Assembly: GCA_002339125.1 (NCBI GenBank)
Contig: DDJQ01000141.1
Location: 1-39,711, forward strand
Direction: 5' to 3'
Source of the DNA: Alteromonadaceae bacterium UBA2620
Lineage (GTDB): Bacteria > Pseudomonadota > Gammaproteobacteria > Enterobacterales > Alteromonadaceae
Length of the DNA stretch: 39,711 nt
Below the pieces are notes generated by a model. It had not been told where the DNA came from and ran no database searches. It saw only the letters and a list, made by a program, of their open reading frames with translations. Position numbers and translations under genes: made by a program. Within the stretch, counting starts at the first letter, position 1. Each line of letters starts with the position of its first letter. This document shows positions 1 to 8,445 of the stretch, in pieces.

Positions 1-28
1 CCGCGGAGCGGTTTAGTCCTTTGGCTAA

Positions 29-997
29 TTACTGTCGGCCATAGTAAAACTCAAAGCGCATCGCCACCCCGTAAGAGGGTTTAAAGTCTTCTTTGCGAAG
101 CCATAATACAAACGGCTCAAGTTCAAAATAAAGCCACGAGCGTAAGTAGTTAGTGCGCCAGCGGGCACTGGTATACACTTCATTGATGTGGTGATTGGGC
201 TTGGTCAGGCCTTTGGTTACAACGGTATACAATATGGCACTTTCCTGGGTTAGTGGCCGCAGATATTGTACTTCGTGTCGCCAGAACCAGTCTTCAAAGC
301 GGTCGCGGTAATAGTACCGGTTGTTAAAGCGCAGATACTTTTCATCGGCCAGCAGATAGGTAAAATCAAGCCCAAGTTCGGCGCCAAGTTGATCGCGAGT
401 GTAGTAATACAACTCGGCGTCATAATCCATCTTCAGAACATCGGTAAAGTGGTAATCGCTTTCGTACTGACTTTTGGCAAACAGCTGGCCCCTTCTTCCG
501 GCACCGATACGGTGAGAGATAGGTGAGTCCTGTTCCTCCTGATAGCGCAGCGACAGGGTGGTGGAATCGCGGTTTTCGTTAACCGCATCCCTTGCTGCCC
601 GAATGGAATCCTGGCGATCATAGCTTTCATCATCAGACAGCATTAAGTCTACGCGGTCTTTTAAAGCCGGCAACTTTACTCTGACCCGGAAGCGAAAATC
701 CTGCGCCGCCAGATCACGGGTACGGGGCTCCCAGCCAAACCGCACTCTGCCTTCAGCCCTGGCATTTTCATGCTCGTCACTGTCTGCCAACGCAAAAAAC
801 TCATCGAGACGTTGCGCGGTGTAATCCATTGACTCACTAAAATTACTGTGCCAGTTATCCAGCCAGCTTTCTGTAGCCGGCGGATTTTGCTGCGGCTTAT
901 CCCGTTCGACCGATGTGTCATCAGACTGACCGAGAGCCTGACTACTCACCCATAACCCAAGGAGCAGTAATCTGGCGAATTGCCTGTGTTTAAACAA
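29..997 (-). CDS. Exported protein of unknown function, possible outer-membrane beta-barrel
   Basis: 322-residue protein read from a TTG start with an AAGGA ribosome site about 10 nt upstream. Residues 1-24 form a classic signal peptide (basic KHR, leucine-rich core, ending AlaLeuGlyGln), so the product is exported. The mature protein starts with an acidic, glutamine-rich stretch. The last 130 residues alternate polar and aromatic residues in short strand-like segments and finish in an aromatic-rich strand (FEFYYGRQ), as in many outer-membrane barrels, although the final residue is not aromatic. No enzyme motif is visible and I do not recognise the family. It is transcribed divergently from tatA; the 3' end lies close to the window edge, so its downstream neighbour is unseen. 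Confidence 0.75.
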   Translation of the reverse strand: MFKHRQFARLLLLGLWVSSQALGQSDDTSVERDKPQQNPPATESWLDNWHSNFSESMDYTAQRLDEFFALADSDEHENARAEGRVRFGWEPRTRDLAAQDFRFRVRVKLPALKDRVDLMLSDDESYDRQDSIRAARDAVNENRDSTTLSLRYQEEQDSPISHRIGAGRRGQLFAKSQYESDYHFTDVLKMDYDAELYYYTRDQLGAELGLDFTYLLADEKYLRFNNRYYYRDRFEDWFWRHEVQYLRPLTQESAILYTVVTKGLTKPNHHINEVYTSARWRTNYLRSWLYFELEPFVLWLRKEDFKPSYGVAMRFEFYYGRQ

Positions 998-1296
998 GGT
1001 AGCCAGTTCCTTTTATTGTTAGCGTGTCTAATTCGGACATTGGTAGTTAAGCACCTGACTTCCATATAAATGCTTGTCACTGTTTAAGTTAGCTTGCGCG
1101 ATAATGCCGGTGGCTGCAAATAAATTTTCGCAATTTGCTGGCACAGATCTGACCTGCGATTTTTTTGTCTGGCAGACTAATCAATACTGGCTTATCACAA
1201 ATAGGTCGGTAGAATATCGCGATTAATCGATAAAAGTGCTGTTTGAATTGACAGTCGATGGCATACTGTAGTCATTGATGTAAGCAAGAGGTTTTT
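998..1296. promoter_or_regulatory. Divergent intergenic region ahead of tatA
   Basis: This AT-rich 299-bp gap separates two divergent genes and must carry promoters for both. A TTGACA hexamer lies at 1248-1253, but no good -10 hexamer follows at the usual spacing. An AGAGG ribosome site lies just ahead of the tatA ATG. No RNA gene, repeat or open reading frame of note is visible. Confidence 0.3.
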
Positions 1297-1533
1297 ATGG
1301 GTAATATTGGTTGGGTACAACTACTCATCGTGCTGGTAATTGTTGTGCTGTTATTTGGTACCAAAAAATTAAAAGGCATTGGTTCGGATTTAGGCGGGGC
1401 CATTAAAGGGTTTAAGAAAGCCGTGTCAGAAGAAGACGCTGACTTTAAAGAGCCACAGTCAAAAGTGGAAGAAAAGCCAAAGGCTGGTAGCGAATCTGTA
1501 AAAACAGAAAGCGAAACTAAAGAAAAACACTAA
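1297..1533 (+). CDS. tatA: Sec-independent protein translocase subunit TatA
   Basis: TatA forms the pore or membrane-weakening assembly of the twin-arginine translocase, which exports folded proteins across the inner membrane. The 78-residue product has the family layout: a short periplasmic N-terminus, one transmembrane helix (about residues 5-20), the Phe20-Gly21 hinge, an amphipathic basic helix (about 22-45, KKLKGIGSDLGGAIKGFKK) and a charged flexible tail rich in Lys and Glu. Its stop overlaps the tatB start (TAATG), and tatC follows directly, so tatABC is one translationally coupled unit. AGAGG lies just upstream of the ATG. The length is slightly shorter than in E. coli. Confidence 0.95.
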   Translation: MGNIGWVQLLIVLVIVVLLFGTKKLKGIGSDLGGAIKGFKKAVSEEDADFKEPQSKVEEKPKAGSESVKTESETKEKH

Positions 1534-1832
1534 TGTTCGATATTGGGTTTTGGGAAATCCTGTTAATCGGTGTATTAGCGCTTGTCGTGCTGGGGCCTGA
1601 ACGGCTACCCGGTGCTATGCGTTCTACCCTGAAAACGATTCGAAGCATTAGAAACGTGGCCAGTGGGTTCAAGGAAGAAGTCGAGCATCAACTGCGGGTT
1701 CACGAGTTGCATGAGAATTTAAAAAAAGCGGAACAACAAGGGCTCAAGGATTTGTCTCCGGAGTTGAAAAACAGCGTGGACGAACTCAAAGAAGCTGCCG
1801 AATCTGTTCAAAAACCGTATAAAAAGCCATAA
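1533..1832 (+). CDS. tatB: Sec-independent protein translocase subunit TatB
   Basis: TatB pairs with TatC to form the receptor for twin-arginine signal peptides. The 99-residue protein begins MFDIGFWE, has one membrane helix (about residues 6-20) and then the family hallmark GPERLP (21-26), followed by an amphipathic helix and a Glu/Lys-rich cytoplasmic helix. It is much shorter than E. coli TatB (171 aa); the missing part is the variable C-terminal tail, and the essential N-terminal part is intact. The start codon overlaps the tatA stop, and the stop codon directly abuts the tatC ATG. Confidence 0.94.
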   Translation: MFDIGFWEILLIGVLALVVLGPERLPGAMRSTLKTIRSIRNVASGFKEEVEHQLRVHELHENLKKAEQQGLKDLSPELKNSVDELKEAAESVQKPYKKP

Positions 1833-2564
1833 ATGTCTGAAGAAAATAGTCTTATATCGCATCTGATTGAGTTGCGCTCACGGTTGCTGCGCGCTGTCCT
1901 CAGCGTATTTCTGGTATTTGTCTGCCTGGCTTATTTTTCTAACGATCTTTATCAGTTGCTGGCTCAGCCGCTGTTACGGACGTTACCGGTTAATTCATCC
2001 ATGATTGCCACGGATGTCGCTTCGCCTTTCTTCGCACCTTTCAAGTTAACCATGGTGCTGTCGTTTTTCATTGCTATCCCTTATGTGCTGTTTCAGGTGT
2101 GGGGTTTTGTTGCGCCGGGGTTGTATCGCAACGAGAAAAAGCTGGTAGCACCGCTGCTGTTTTCCAGTACCCTGCTGTTTTATGCCGGTATGGCGTTCGC
2201 CTATTACGTGGTATTTCCGGTGGTGTTTGCATTCTTTACCTCCGTGGCCCCGGAAGGCGTTACTGTTGCTACCGATATCAACAGTTATCTTAATTTTGTC
2301 TTAAAGCTATTTTTTGCATTTGGTGTGTCATTTGAGATCCCCATTGCCATAGTGCTGTTGTGCTGGACCGGCGTAACCGATGCCAACAGCCTGCGTCAGA
2401 AACGGCCTTACGTTATTGTCGGAGCATTTGTGATCGGTATGTTGCTGACACCGCCTGATATTATTTCCCAGTCGTTACTGGCTATCCCGATGTGGATATT
2501 GTTTGAGTGCGGTGTAGTTATCGGCGCATTGTATAGTCGCGATGACGAAGATGATGAGGAATAG
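1833..2564 (+). CDS. tatC: Sec-independent protein translocase subunit TatC
   Basis: TatC is the six-helix inner-membrane core that recognises the twin-arginine signal. The N-terminus carries the signature HLIELRSRL (residues 10-18), in which Glu13 corresponds to the conserved Glu near E. coli position 15. Glu101 in GLYRNEKKL corresponds to E. coli Glu103, which contacts the twin arginines. Six hydrophobic segments are visible over 243 residues, close to the usual 240-260, and the tail ends in an acidic run. It starts immediately after the tatB stop with no intervening base, implying coupled translation. Confidence 0.97.
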   Translation: MSEENSLISHLIELRSRLLRAVLSVFLVFVCLAYFSNDLYQLLAQPLLRTLPVNSSMIATDVASPFFAPFKLTMVLSFFIAIPYVLFQVWGFVAPGLYRNEKKLVAPLLFSSTLLFYAGMAFAYYVVFPVVFAFFTSVAPEGVTVATDINSYLNFVLKLFFAFGVSFEIPIAIVLLCWTGVTDANSLRQKRPYVIVGAFVIGMLLTPPDIISQSLLAIPMWILFECGVVIGALYSRDDEDDEE

Positions 2565-2581
2565 TCCGCCGCGAAGGACTA
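2562..2581. repeat. Short inverted repeat at the tatC stop
   Basis: TAGTCC (2562-2567) and GGACTA (2576-2581) form a 6-bp stem around an 8-nt loop, starting on the tatC stop codon itself. No T-run follows, so it is not a canonical terminator. It may help separate tatABC from the genes downstream. Confidence 0.35.
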
Positions 2582-2641
2582 AACTGTTTACAACATATGG
2601 CCTGAGACACTAAAACAAAACCAAACCAAGGGATGCCAGCC

Positions 2642-3217
2642 ATGAAAAAACTGTCTGCTTTGATTTTACCTGCTTTGTTGTGGCTGGTGTCGGGAAATAG
2701 CTATGCCGACAACCTGCTTCAGGCCATTGCATCCTGTAAAGCCATCGACAATGACTCCCGGCGCCTGGCTTGTTTTGATACCATCCAATCCCCGGCCCTT
2801 GAGCGTTATACCCCATCTGAAAACAACCAGAGAAAGCCACAGAAACCAGCCTTCACGGGCACAGAAAAGGCACGTGAAAAGCAGGCTGCTAACATGTCTG
2901 AACAAGCTCAGGCCCGGCGCGATGAGCGCAAGCAGACTCAGCCGCGCAGTCAGGCACTAGCCGATTTCGGTTTACCACCAAAAACGGTAGATGAAGACAT
3001 TGATGAAATCACCGCCATTATCTCACAACTCGGTGAGACTGCCCGTGGCAAACTGCTAATCACTCTGGATAACGGCTCTCAGTGGCAACAAAAAGATAGT
3101 CAGCCAATGCGGCTAACCACCGGTTTGGAAGTCACTATCGAACGCGGTTTTCTCGGCGCGTTCTTTTTAAGTCATGACGGCGTAAATCGCCGCATAAAAG
3201 TAAAGCGGATCCGATAA
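2642..3217 (+). CDS. Exported protein of unknown function between tatC and tatD
   Basis: 191 residues from the ATG at 2642, chosen because the AAGGGA ribosome site (2628-2633) overlaps the in-frame ATG at 2633 but sits at a proper distance from 2642. Residues 1-22 form a signal peptide (MKKLSALILPALLWLVSGNS, then YADN). The mature N-terminus has a two-cysteine motif, CKAIDNDSRRLACFD, a pattern seen in several small periplasmic proteins, including some linked to type VI secretion, but nothing here indicates that role. A basic Gln/Lys/Arg-rich linker follows, then a compact beta-rich C-terminal domain (about 120-191) ending in basic residues. One base separates its stop from the tatD ATG, so the two are co-transcribed. 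Function unknown. Confidence 0.8.
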   Translation: MKKLSALILPALLWLVSGNSYADNLLQAIASCKAIDNDSRRLACFDTIQSPALERYTPSENNQRKPQKPAFTGTEKAREKQAANMSEQAQARRDERKQTQPRSQALADFGLPPKTVDEDIDEITAIISQLGETARGKLLITLDNGSQWQQKDSQPMRLTTGLEVTIERGFLGAFFLSHDGVNRRIKVKRIR

Positions 3218-3218
3218 C

Positions 3219-3989
3219 ATGACCTGGTTTGATGCCGGGGTAAATATGTTCGATGCGCGTATGCCCGTCGAGCAAACCATAGAAAACGCACTAGCCGCCG
3301 GTGTCTCCAGACTTTGTCTTATCACCACGCATCCGAATGAATGGCAGCAGGCTGAAGATTACTATCAACAGTATCCTGAACAGCTCTGCTATACTCTCGG
3401 TGTTCACCCTCATAATGCTAAAGATGCCCGTCCTGAACACTGGCAGGAATTGCGGGAAAGAGCTAAACAGCCCGGCGTAGTGGCAGTGGGGGAGTGCGGT
3501 CTGGATTTTAACCGAGATTTCTCTCCCCGTGATGTGCAGCGCGCCGTGTTTGCTGAACAACTGGCGTTGGCGGTTGAGCTCAACAAGCCGGTATATCTGC
3601 ATGAAAGGGACGCTTTTACCGAACAACTGGCTATTCTCGAACCGTTTAAAAGCAAGCTGGCAGGCGGGATTGCCCACTGTTTTACCGGTACTCCTGAAGA
3701 AATGCGAGCCTACCTGGCACTGGGACTGTACATAGGGATTACCGGTTGGGTGTGTGATGCTAAACGCGGAGAGTCACTACGAGAAGCGCTAAGCGAGCTG
3801 CCCCCGGAGCGGCTTATTCTGGAAACCGATGCGCCCTATCTGTATCCTAAGGATCGGAAGCCGAGACAGCGCAATAATGCGCCGGCCTGTTTGCCGCATA
3901 TTGGCCAAACTGTCGCTCAGATCAAAACGCTGAGTGTTGAACAGGTACAAAATATCAGCTTTAACAACGCCAAACAGTTATTTGGCTAA
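3219..3989 (+). CDS. tatD: TatD-family metal-dependent hydrolase / DNase
   Basis: TatD is a cytoplasmic metal-dependent nuclease with 3'-5' exonuclease activity, implicated in DNA repair; it is not needed for Tat export despite its location. The 256-residue TIM-barrel shows the metal-site residues Glu92 (GECGLDF), His128 (HERDAF), His153 (AHCFTG) and Asp204 (ETDAPYL). As in E. coli TatD, the N-terminal HxH of related TatD paralogs is replaced (FDAGVN), which points to TatD itself rather than YcfH or YjjV. The motif TGWVCD is also shared with E. coli TatD. It follows the small exported gene by one base. Confidence 0.93.
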   Translation: MTWFDAGVNMFDARMPVEQTIENALAAGVSRLCLITTHPNEWQQAEDYYQQYPEQLCYTLGVHPHNAKDARPEHWQELRERAKQPGVVAVGECGLDFNRDFSPRDVQRAVFAEQLALAVELNKPVYLHERDAFTEQLAILEPFKSKLAGGIAHCFTGTPEEMRAYLALGLYIGITGWVCDAKRGESLREALSELPPERLILETDAPYLYPKDRKPRQRNNAPACLPHIGQTVAQIKTLSVEQVQNISFNNAKQLFG

Positions 3990-4002
3990 CAGAGCGAATA
4001 GT

Positions 4003-5886
4003 ATGCAGCTTTTTGCGTCAACCAAACTGGTTACAGAAAAGTGGTTATTTATACTAACCAGCCTGTTGGTTGTGGCGGTGCTTATTGTAATCACCCGGTC
4101 TGCCCTTGATGATACCCAGCACAGTTTTTCGCCTGACTTGCGAGCTGCTGTCGCAGGCACGTCGCCAGGTACCTTAACCGAGCTAGAGGCACAGACTAAT
4201 ACCGACTGGCACCCGGTTACCAACCCAATCAGCTTTGGCTACAGCGATAAAGCCCATTGGGTAAGGTTTTCGTTAGCCTCTGCCAGTCTTGATAGTCAGC
4301 CGTCCTATATCGAAATTGATTACCCCCTGCTGGATAATATTGACCTGTGGGTGGTGCAGGGTGAAGCGCAGCACCATTTTTCGGCGGGTGATAACGAACC
4401 CTTTAATCAACGCGAGTTGCGTTACAACAGCTTTTTATTTGCCCTGCCGGAAAATGACCGGCCGGCAGAGGTGTTTGTGCGGGTGCAGTCATCCAGTGTG
4501 GTGAAATTACCGGTAAAGGTTTGGCAGCGCCAGGCATTCAGTGAATATACCGCCAATACCAACCTGATAATGGGCCTGTTCTTTGGCCTGTTACTGGCCA
4601 TTGGGCTAAGTAATCTGTTTTTCTTTTTTACCACCCGTAATCTGACCTTTCTGTTTTATACCGGTTACGTACTGTGCTTTGGCCTCACGCTGGCGAGTCT
4701 GCATGGCTTTGGTTATAAGTACCTGTGGCCCAACCAGGTTTGGTTTCAAAGCCAGGCCGTCGGGTTTCTGGCCAGCGCCACGCTGTTCTTTGCGGTCATT
4801 TTTTCAGGTTCACTGCTGGAAGTCCGGCAACACAGCCCGTTCTTTACCAAATGCTTCAGAGCCCTGGCGCTATCATTTCTGGTATTAACAGTGAGCGCAT
4901 TGCTGCTCGATTATGCCATCTCGATTAAAGTCTTTTTAATGCTGCTTACTATCACGGTTATTCTGATTATGGGGGTGGCCATCTGGTTTGCCGTGCGCCG
5001 CATCAATATTGCCGGATATTACGCGCTGGCGTGGAGTGCGCTGTTAATCAGTGCCTTGTCGGCCAGCCTGGATAATCTTGGTGTATTGAATATCAGCATT
5101 CCGTCACAGGTACTGCTGGTGTACGGTGCCACTATCGAAGCCCTGATGTTATCGTTTATCCTCGCCATGAGTTACAGTCGCCAGCGCGATCAGATGATGC
5201 AGGCAAAGGAGCAGGCGCTTGATCAGGAACGCGAGTCAGTGTCGGCAAAACAGGAGCTAATTGAGCTGCAACGGCGGACTCAGGATGAGTTGGAATACAA
5301 AGTGCAGGAGCGCACGCTGGAGCTTGAAATTGCGCTGCGTGAGTTGTCGGATGCTAACCGCGAATTGGAAAAACTCAATACCATCGACCCGCTCACCGGC
5401 ATCCGCAATCGCAGGCACTTTGACAAGCGCTTACAAGCCGAAGGGCGACGCAGCCGGCGAGAGCAAACACCACTGGCACTGGCGATGATAGACATCGATC
5501 ACTTTAAACAAATTAACGATCAATACGGTCACAGTGTTGGCGACACCTGTATTCGCCATGTTGCGCAAATGCTGCATAGCTTACTTAAGCGCCCGTCCGA
5601 CGACGTGTGCCGCTACGGTGGCGAGGAGTTTGCTATTATTTTACCCAATACCGAGACCGAGGGGGCCGGCCAGCTCATTGAGTCGATTCGTCAGCAGTTA
5701 GCCGATACCCCTTGTATTATCGATAATGAAAGCATTTCACTAACCCTGAGTGGCGGTGTTGCCAGTGCAATTATTTCCCATGAAGATGCCGAAATAGAAT
5801 TGCTTAAACTGGCCGATGAAAGGCTGTATGCCGCTAAACAGGCCGGTCGAAACCGGGTTGTTGTTACCTCAGTTAAACCACATTGA
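4003..5886 (+). CDS. Membrane diguanylate cyclase with 7TMR-DISM sensor module
   Basis: This protein makes cyclic di-GMP from two GTP. I chose the ATG at 4003 (627 aa), just after tatD; a longer in-frame start at 3934 would overlap tatD by 56 bp and spoil the N-terminal membrane helix (about 14-31). Order: helix, periplasmic beta-sandwich like 7TMR-DISMED2 (about 45-165), seven transmembrane helices (about 180-385), a coiled coil (about 395-455), and a GGDEF domain (about 465-620). The active-site motif is GGEEF (539-543), and Arg530-x-x-Asp533 sits exactly five residues ahead of it, so both catalysis and product inhibition at the I-site look intact. The periplasmic part probably binds a carbohydrate or similar ligand; the ligand is unknown. 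Confidence 0.92.
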   Translation: MQLFASTKLVTEKWLFILTSLLVVAVLIVITRSALDDTQHSFSPDLRAAVAGTSPGTLTELEAQTNTDWHPVTNPISFGYSDKAHWVRFSLASASLDSQPSYIEIDYPLLDNIDLWVVQGEAQHHFSAGDNEPFNQRELRYNSFLFALPENDRPAEVFVRVQSSSVVKLPVKVWQRQAFSEYTANTNLIMGLFFGLLLAIGLSNLFFFFTTRNLTFLFYTGYVLCFGLTLASLHGFGYKYLWPNQVWFQSQAVGFLASATLFFAVIFSGSLLEVRQHSPFFTKCFRALALSFLVLTVSALLLDYAISIKVFLMLLTITVILIMGVAIWFAVRRINIAGYYALAWSALLISALSASLDNLGVLNISIPSQVLLVYGATIEALMLSFILAMSYSRQRDQMMQAKEQALDQERESVSAKQELIELQRRTQDELEYKVQERTLELEIALRELSDANRELEKLNTIDPLTGIRNRRHFDKRLQAEGRRSRREQTPLALAMIDIDHFKQINDQYGHSVGDTCIRHVAQMLHSLLKRPSDDVCRYGGEEFAIILPNTETEGAGQLIESIRQQLADTPCIIDNESISLTLSGGVASAIISHEDAEIELLKLADERLYAAKQAGRNRVVVTSVKPH

Positions 5887-5895
5887 GACAAAACT

Positions 5896-6897
5896 ATGAG
5901 CTATTCACAATATCTGCCGCGCCGCATGCGTCGATTGCGTCGTACCGAGGGATTACGCGCGATGGTTGCCGAAAACCAACTCACTGCTGCCGATCTTATT
6001 TATCCGGTATTCGTGCTGCCTGGCAGTAACCAGCGCGAAGCTGTGCCTTCCATGCCCGGCGTAGAGCGGTTATCCATCGATCTGTTGGTAGAAGCTGCTA
6101 AAGAGGCTTATGAACTGGGGATCCGTAGTCTGGCGTTATTCCCGGTCACGCCTATGGAGAAAAAGACCTTGTGTGCCAGTGAGGCCTTTAATGCTGACGC
6201 AATCGCACAAACTGCCATCCGTACGCTGAAAGCCGAATTACCGGAAATGATGCTTATATCTGATGTTGCACTAGACCCGTTCACGTCCCATGGGCAGGAT
6301 GGCCTGATCGATGAAGACGGCTATGTGATGAACGACGAAACGGTCGAAATTTTAATTAAACAGGCGTTATCACATGCCGAAGCCGGTGTGGACATTGTCG
6401 CTCCTTCAGACATGATGGACGGTCGCATTGGCGCTATTCGTGATGCGCTGGAAGAGGCTGGGTTTGTCCATACCTGTATCATGGCCTACGCTGCTAAGTA
6501 TGCTTCAGCTTACTACGGGCCTTTCCGCGACGCGGTCGGCTCTGCAGCAAATATCAAAGGCGGGAATAAGAAAACCTATCAGATGGATCCGGCCAATAGC
6601 GATGAAGCCATGACTGAGATTGCACTGGATCTGGAAGAGGGTGCTGATATGGTCATGGTTAAGCCGGGCATGCCTTATCTTGATATCGTTCGTCGCTGTA
6701 AGTCTGAGCTGGCAGTGCCGACCTTTGCTTATCAGGTGAGTGGTGAATATGCCATGCACGTGGCGGCTTTCGACAATGGCTGGCTTAACCGTGAGCAGGT
6801 TATCCTGGAATCTCTGCTGGCCTTTAAACGTGCCGGTGCCGATGGCATTTTAACTTATTTTGCTCCTGAAGCGGCCCGTCTGCTGCAAAACCGCTAA
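5896..6897 (+). CDS. hemB: Delta-aminolevulinic acid dehydratase (porphobilinogen synthase)
   Basis: HemB condenses two 5-aminolevulinate molecules to porphobilinogen, the second committed step of tetrapyrrole (heme) synthesis. The 333-residue protein has the Schiff-base lysines Lys201 (AAKYASAYYGPF) and Lys256 (MVKPGMPYLD). The metal-loop position holds ALDPFTSHG (125-133) in place of the cysteine triad of zinc enzymes, so this is the zinc-independent, magnesium-type HemB known from Pseudomonas. It lies 9 bp after the diguanylate cyclase on the same strand and converges on gppA with only 19 bp between them; no clear terminator is visible there. Confidence 0.97.
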   Translation: MSYSQYLPRRMRRLRRTEGLRAMVAENQLTAADLIYPVFVLPGSNQREAVPSMPGVERLSIDLLVEAAKEAYELGIRSLALFPVTPMEKKTLCASEAFNADAIAQTAIRTLKAELPEMMLISDVALDPFTSHGQDGLIDEDGYVMNDETVEILIKQALSHAEAGVDIVAPSDMMDGRIGAIRDALEEAGFVHTCIMAYAAKYASAYYGPFRDAVGSAANIKGGNKKTYQMDPANSDEAMTEIALDLEEGADMVMVKPGMPYLDIVRRCKSELAVPTFAYQVSGEYAMHVAAFDNGWLNREQVILESLLAFKRAGADGILTYFAPEAARLLQNR

Positions 6898-6916
6898 GCT
6901 TCCTGACTGGCTGGCC

Positions 6917-8428
6917 CTACTGACAGGTAAGGTGCCAGCCTGCTTTATGCTGTAACCAGGCTTCGTTAACCAGTTCCGCATTAATAAGAGGATGCTCTTT
7001 GAGCCATTTCTCCGGGAATGTCAGCGTCCAGTCGAGGCCGTCGACTTTCAGCTCAATGGCAGGAATATGTTGCTGATGGCGGCGTAAACACACAACTACC
7101 GCAATTCGCAGGATCCGCAGCAAACCTTCCAGCATGGGCTTTACGTCCTCGTGATACAAGGCAAAAGGTTGCAAATCGATAGCCTGACGATGACCGCCTA
7201 CCAGGTCTCTGATAGCGGCTCGCTGTAAGCGCGTGTAACCAGGTAAATCTATATAATTAAGAATATAGGCGCCGTGTTCATGGTGCTTTTTATACTCAAT
7301 ATGCAAGCCAATCTCGTGCAGCATGGCGGCTGCATCCAGCACCGTCTCGGTGTCCAGATGACAAAACGTCGATTGCTGACAGAGCTGCTTACACAAATTG
7401 ATTGCCAGTTGCTTTACGTTAACCGCATGGGGCTTATCAATATGGTATCGGCGAATGGCGGTATTTAAGGTCTGGGTACGGCGGTCGTTATGTTTAAGGT
7501 TATCCAGCATGCCATAAATCAAACCCTCGCGGAGCGCGCCGCCGGAAATATTCATGGTGCGGATTTTCAATCGTTCAAACAAGGCCAGCAGAATAGTCAG
7601 GCCACTTGGGAAAATAGGCTGTCGATTAGGCTCAAGACCATCGATCACCAAATCTTTCAGGTTGCCACAGTCAATACACTGCTGTCTAAGGTTATACAGA
7701 TAGTCAATCCGGATAGCATCGCTGATCCCCTGCTTTACCAGAATTTCAGTGATCGCCTGAGGCGTACCAGACGCGCCCAGACAGTTCTGCCAGTCAAAGC
7801 AAAGGAAAGCATCGGCAACCGGGTCAAGTAGCTCGTAGGCAGCTTCTTTGGCGCGCTGGAAGTTAGCTTCCGAAAGCTCGCCGTCGAGGAAATAGCGCTC
7901 CATAAAAGTCACACAGCCCATATCGAGGCTGACCATATGGATAGGCTGCATATCATTACCGATGATAATTTCGGTACTGGCCCCGCCAATATCAATCACC
8001 AGGGAATTGCCCTGATTAGCCGACGTATAGGCCACGCCAAGGTAAATCTGCCGGGCTTCTTCTTCGCCGGGAATGACGTCGAGCTGATGGTGGAGGATTT
8101 TCTCTGCTTTATCGATAAAGGTCTGAGCATTAACAGCCAGACGCAATGTTGCCGTAGCAACAATACGAATATTAGAAGCCGGAATGTCCTGTAACCGCTC
8201 GGCAAACGTCTGCAAACAATCCCAGCCCCGTTGCATGGCTTCTTTACTTAAAACCATGTCTTTGTCGAGACCGGCCGCCAGGCGGACCTTTTGTTTTACC
8301 TTACCGATGATCTGCACGCTGCCATTGGCAACATGTACAACCACCATATGAAAGCTGTTCGACCCGAGGTCTACGGCGGCGTAGTATTCGCCGAGCGTCT
8401 CGGCGTCAAAATCGGTTTGTGGCTGCAT
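6917..8428 (-). CDS. gppA: Ppx/GppA phosphatase, probably pppGpp 5'-phosphohydrolase
   Basis: GppA converts pppGpp to ppGpp in the stringent response and can also hydrolyse polyphosphate ends. The 503-residue protein has the ASKHA phosphate-binding motifs DLGSNSFHM (20-28), GEEEA (121-125) and DIGGASTE (146-153), followed by a C-terminal HD-like helical domain (LHEIGLHIEYKKHHEHGAY). Sequence and position directly behind rhlB match E. coli gppA rather than ppx. The rhlB stop lies 17 bp upstream, so the two form one operon. Confidence 0.92.
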   Translation of the reverse strand: MQPQTDFDAETLGEYYAAVDLGSNSFHMVVVHVANGSVQIIGKVKQKVRLAAGLDKDMVLSKEAMQRGWDCLQTFAERLQDIPASNIRIVATATLRLAVNAQTFIDKAEKILHHQLDVIPGEEEARQIYLGVAYTSANQGNSLVIDIGGASTEIIIGNDMQPIHMVSLDMGCVTFMERYFLDGELSEANFQRAKEAAYELLDPVADAFLCFDWQNCLGASGTPQAITEILVKQGISDAIRIDYLYNLRQQCIDCGNLKDLVIDGLEPNRQPIFPSGLTILLALFERLKIRTMNISGGALREGLIYGMLDNLKHNDRRTQTLNTAIRRYHIDKPHAVNVKQLAINLCKQLCQQSTFCHLDTETVLDAAAMLHEIGLHIEYKKHHEHGAYILNYIDLPGYTRLQRAAIRDLVGGHRQAIDLQPFALYHEDVKPMLEGLLRILRIAVVVCLRRHQQHIPAIELKVDGLDWTLTFPEKWLKEHPLINAELVNEAWLQHKAGWHLTCQ

Positions 8429-8445
8429 AACGTTTTACTGCGACA

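Noticed and set aside
11..2584. Shared 11-mer GTTTAGTCCTT at 11-21 and, inverted, at 2574-2584
   Set aside because: Too short to call a repeat family; no further similarity extends on either side.
3934..4002. Longer N-terminus of the diguanylate cyclase
   Set aside because: It would overlap tatD and add a polar stretch before the membrane helix; the ATG at 4003 fits better.
6898..6916. Terminator between hemB and gppA
   Set aside because: The 19-bp gap has no stem followed by a T-run.
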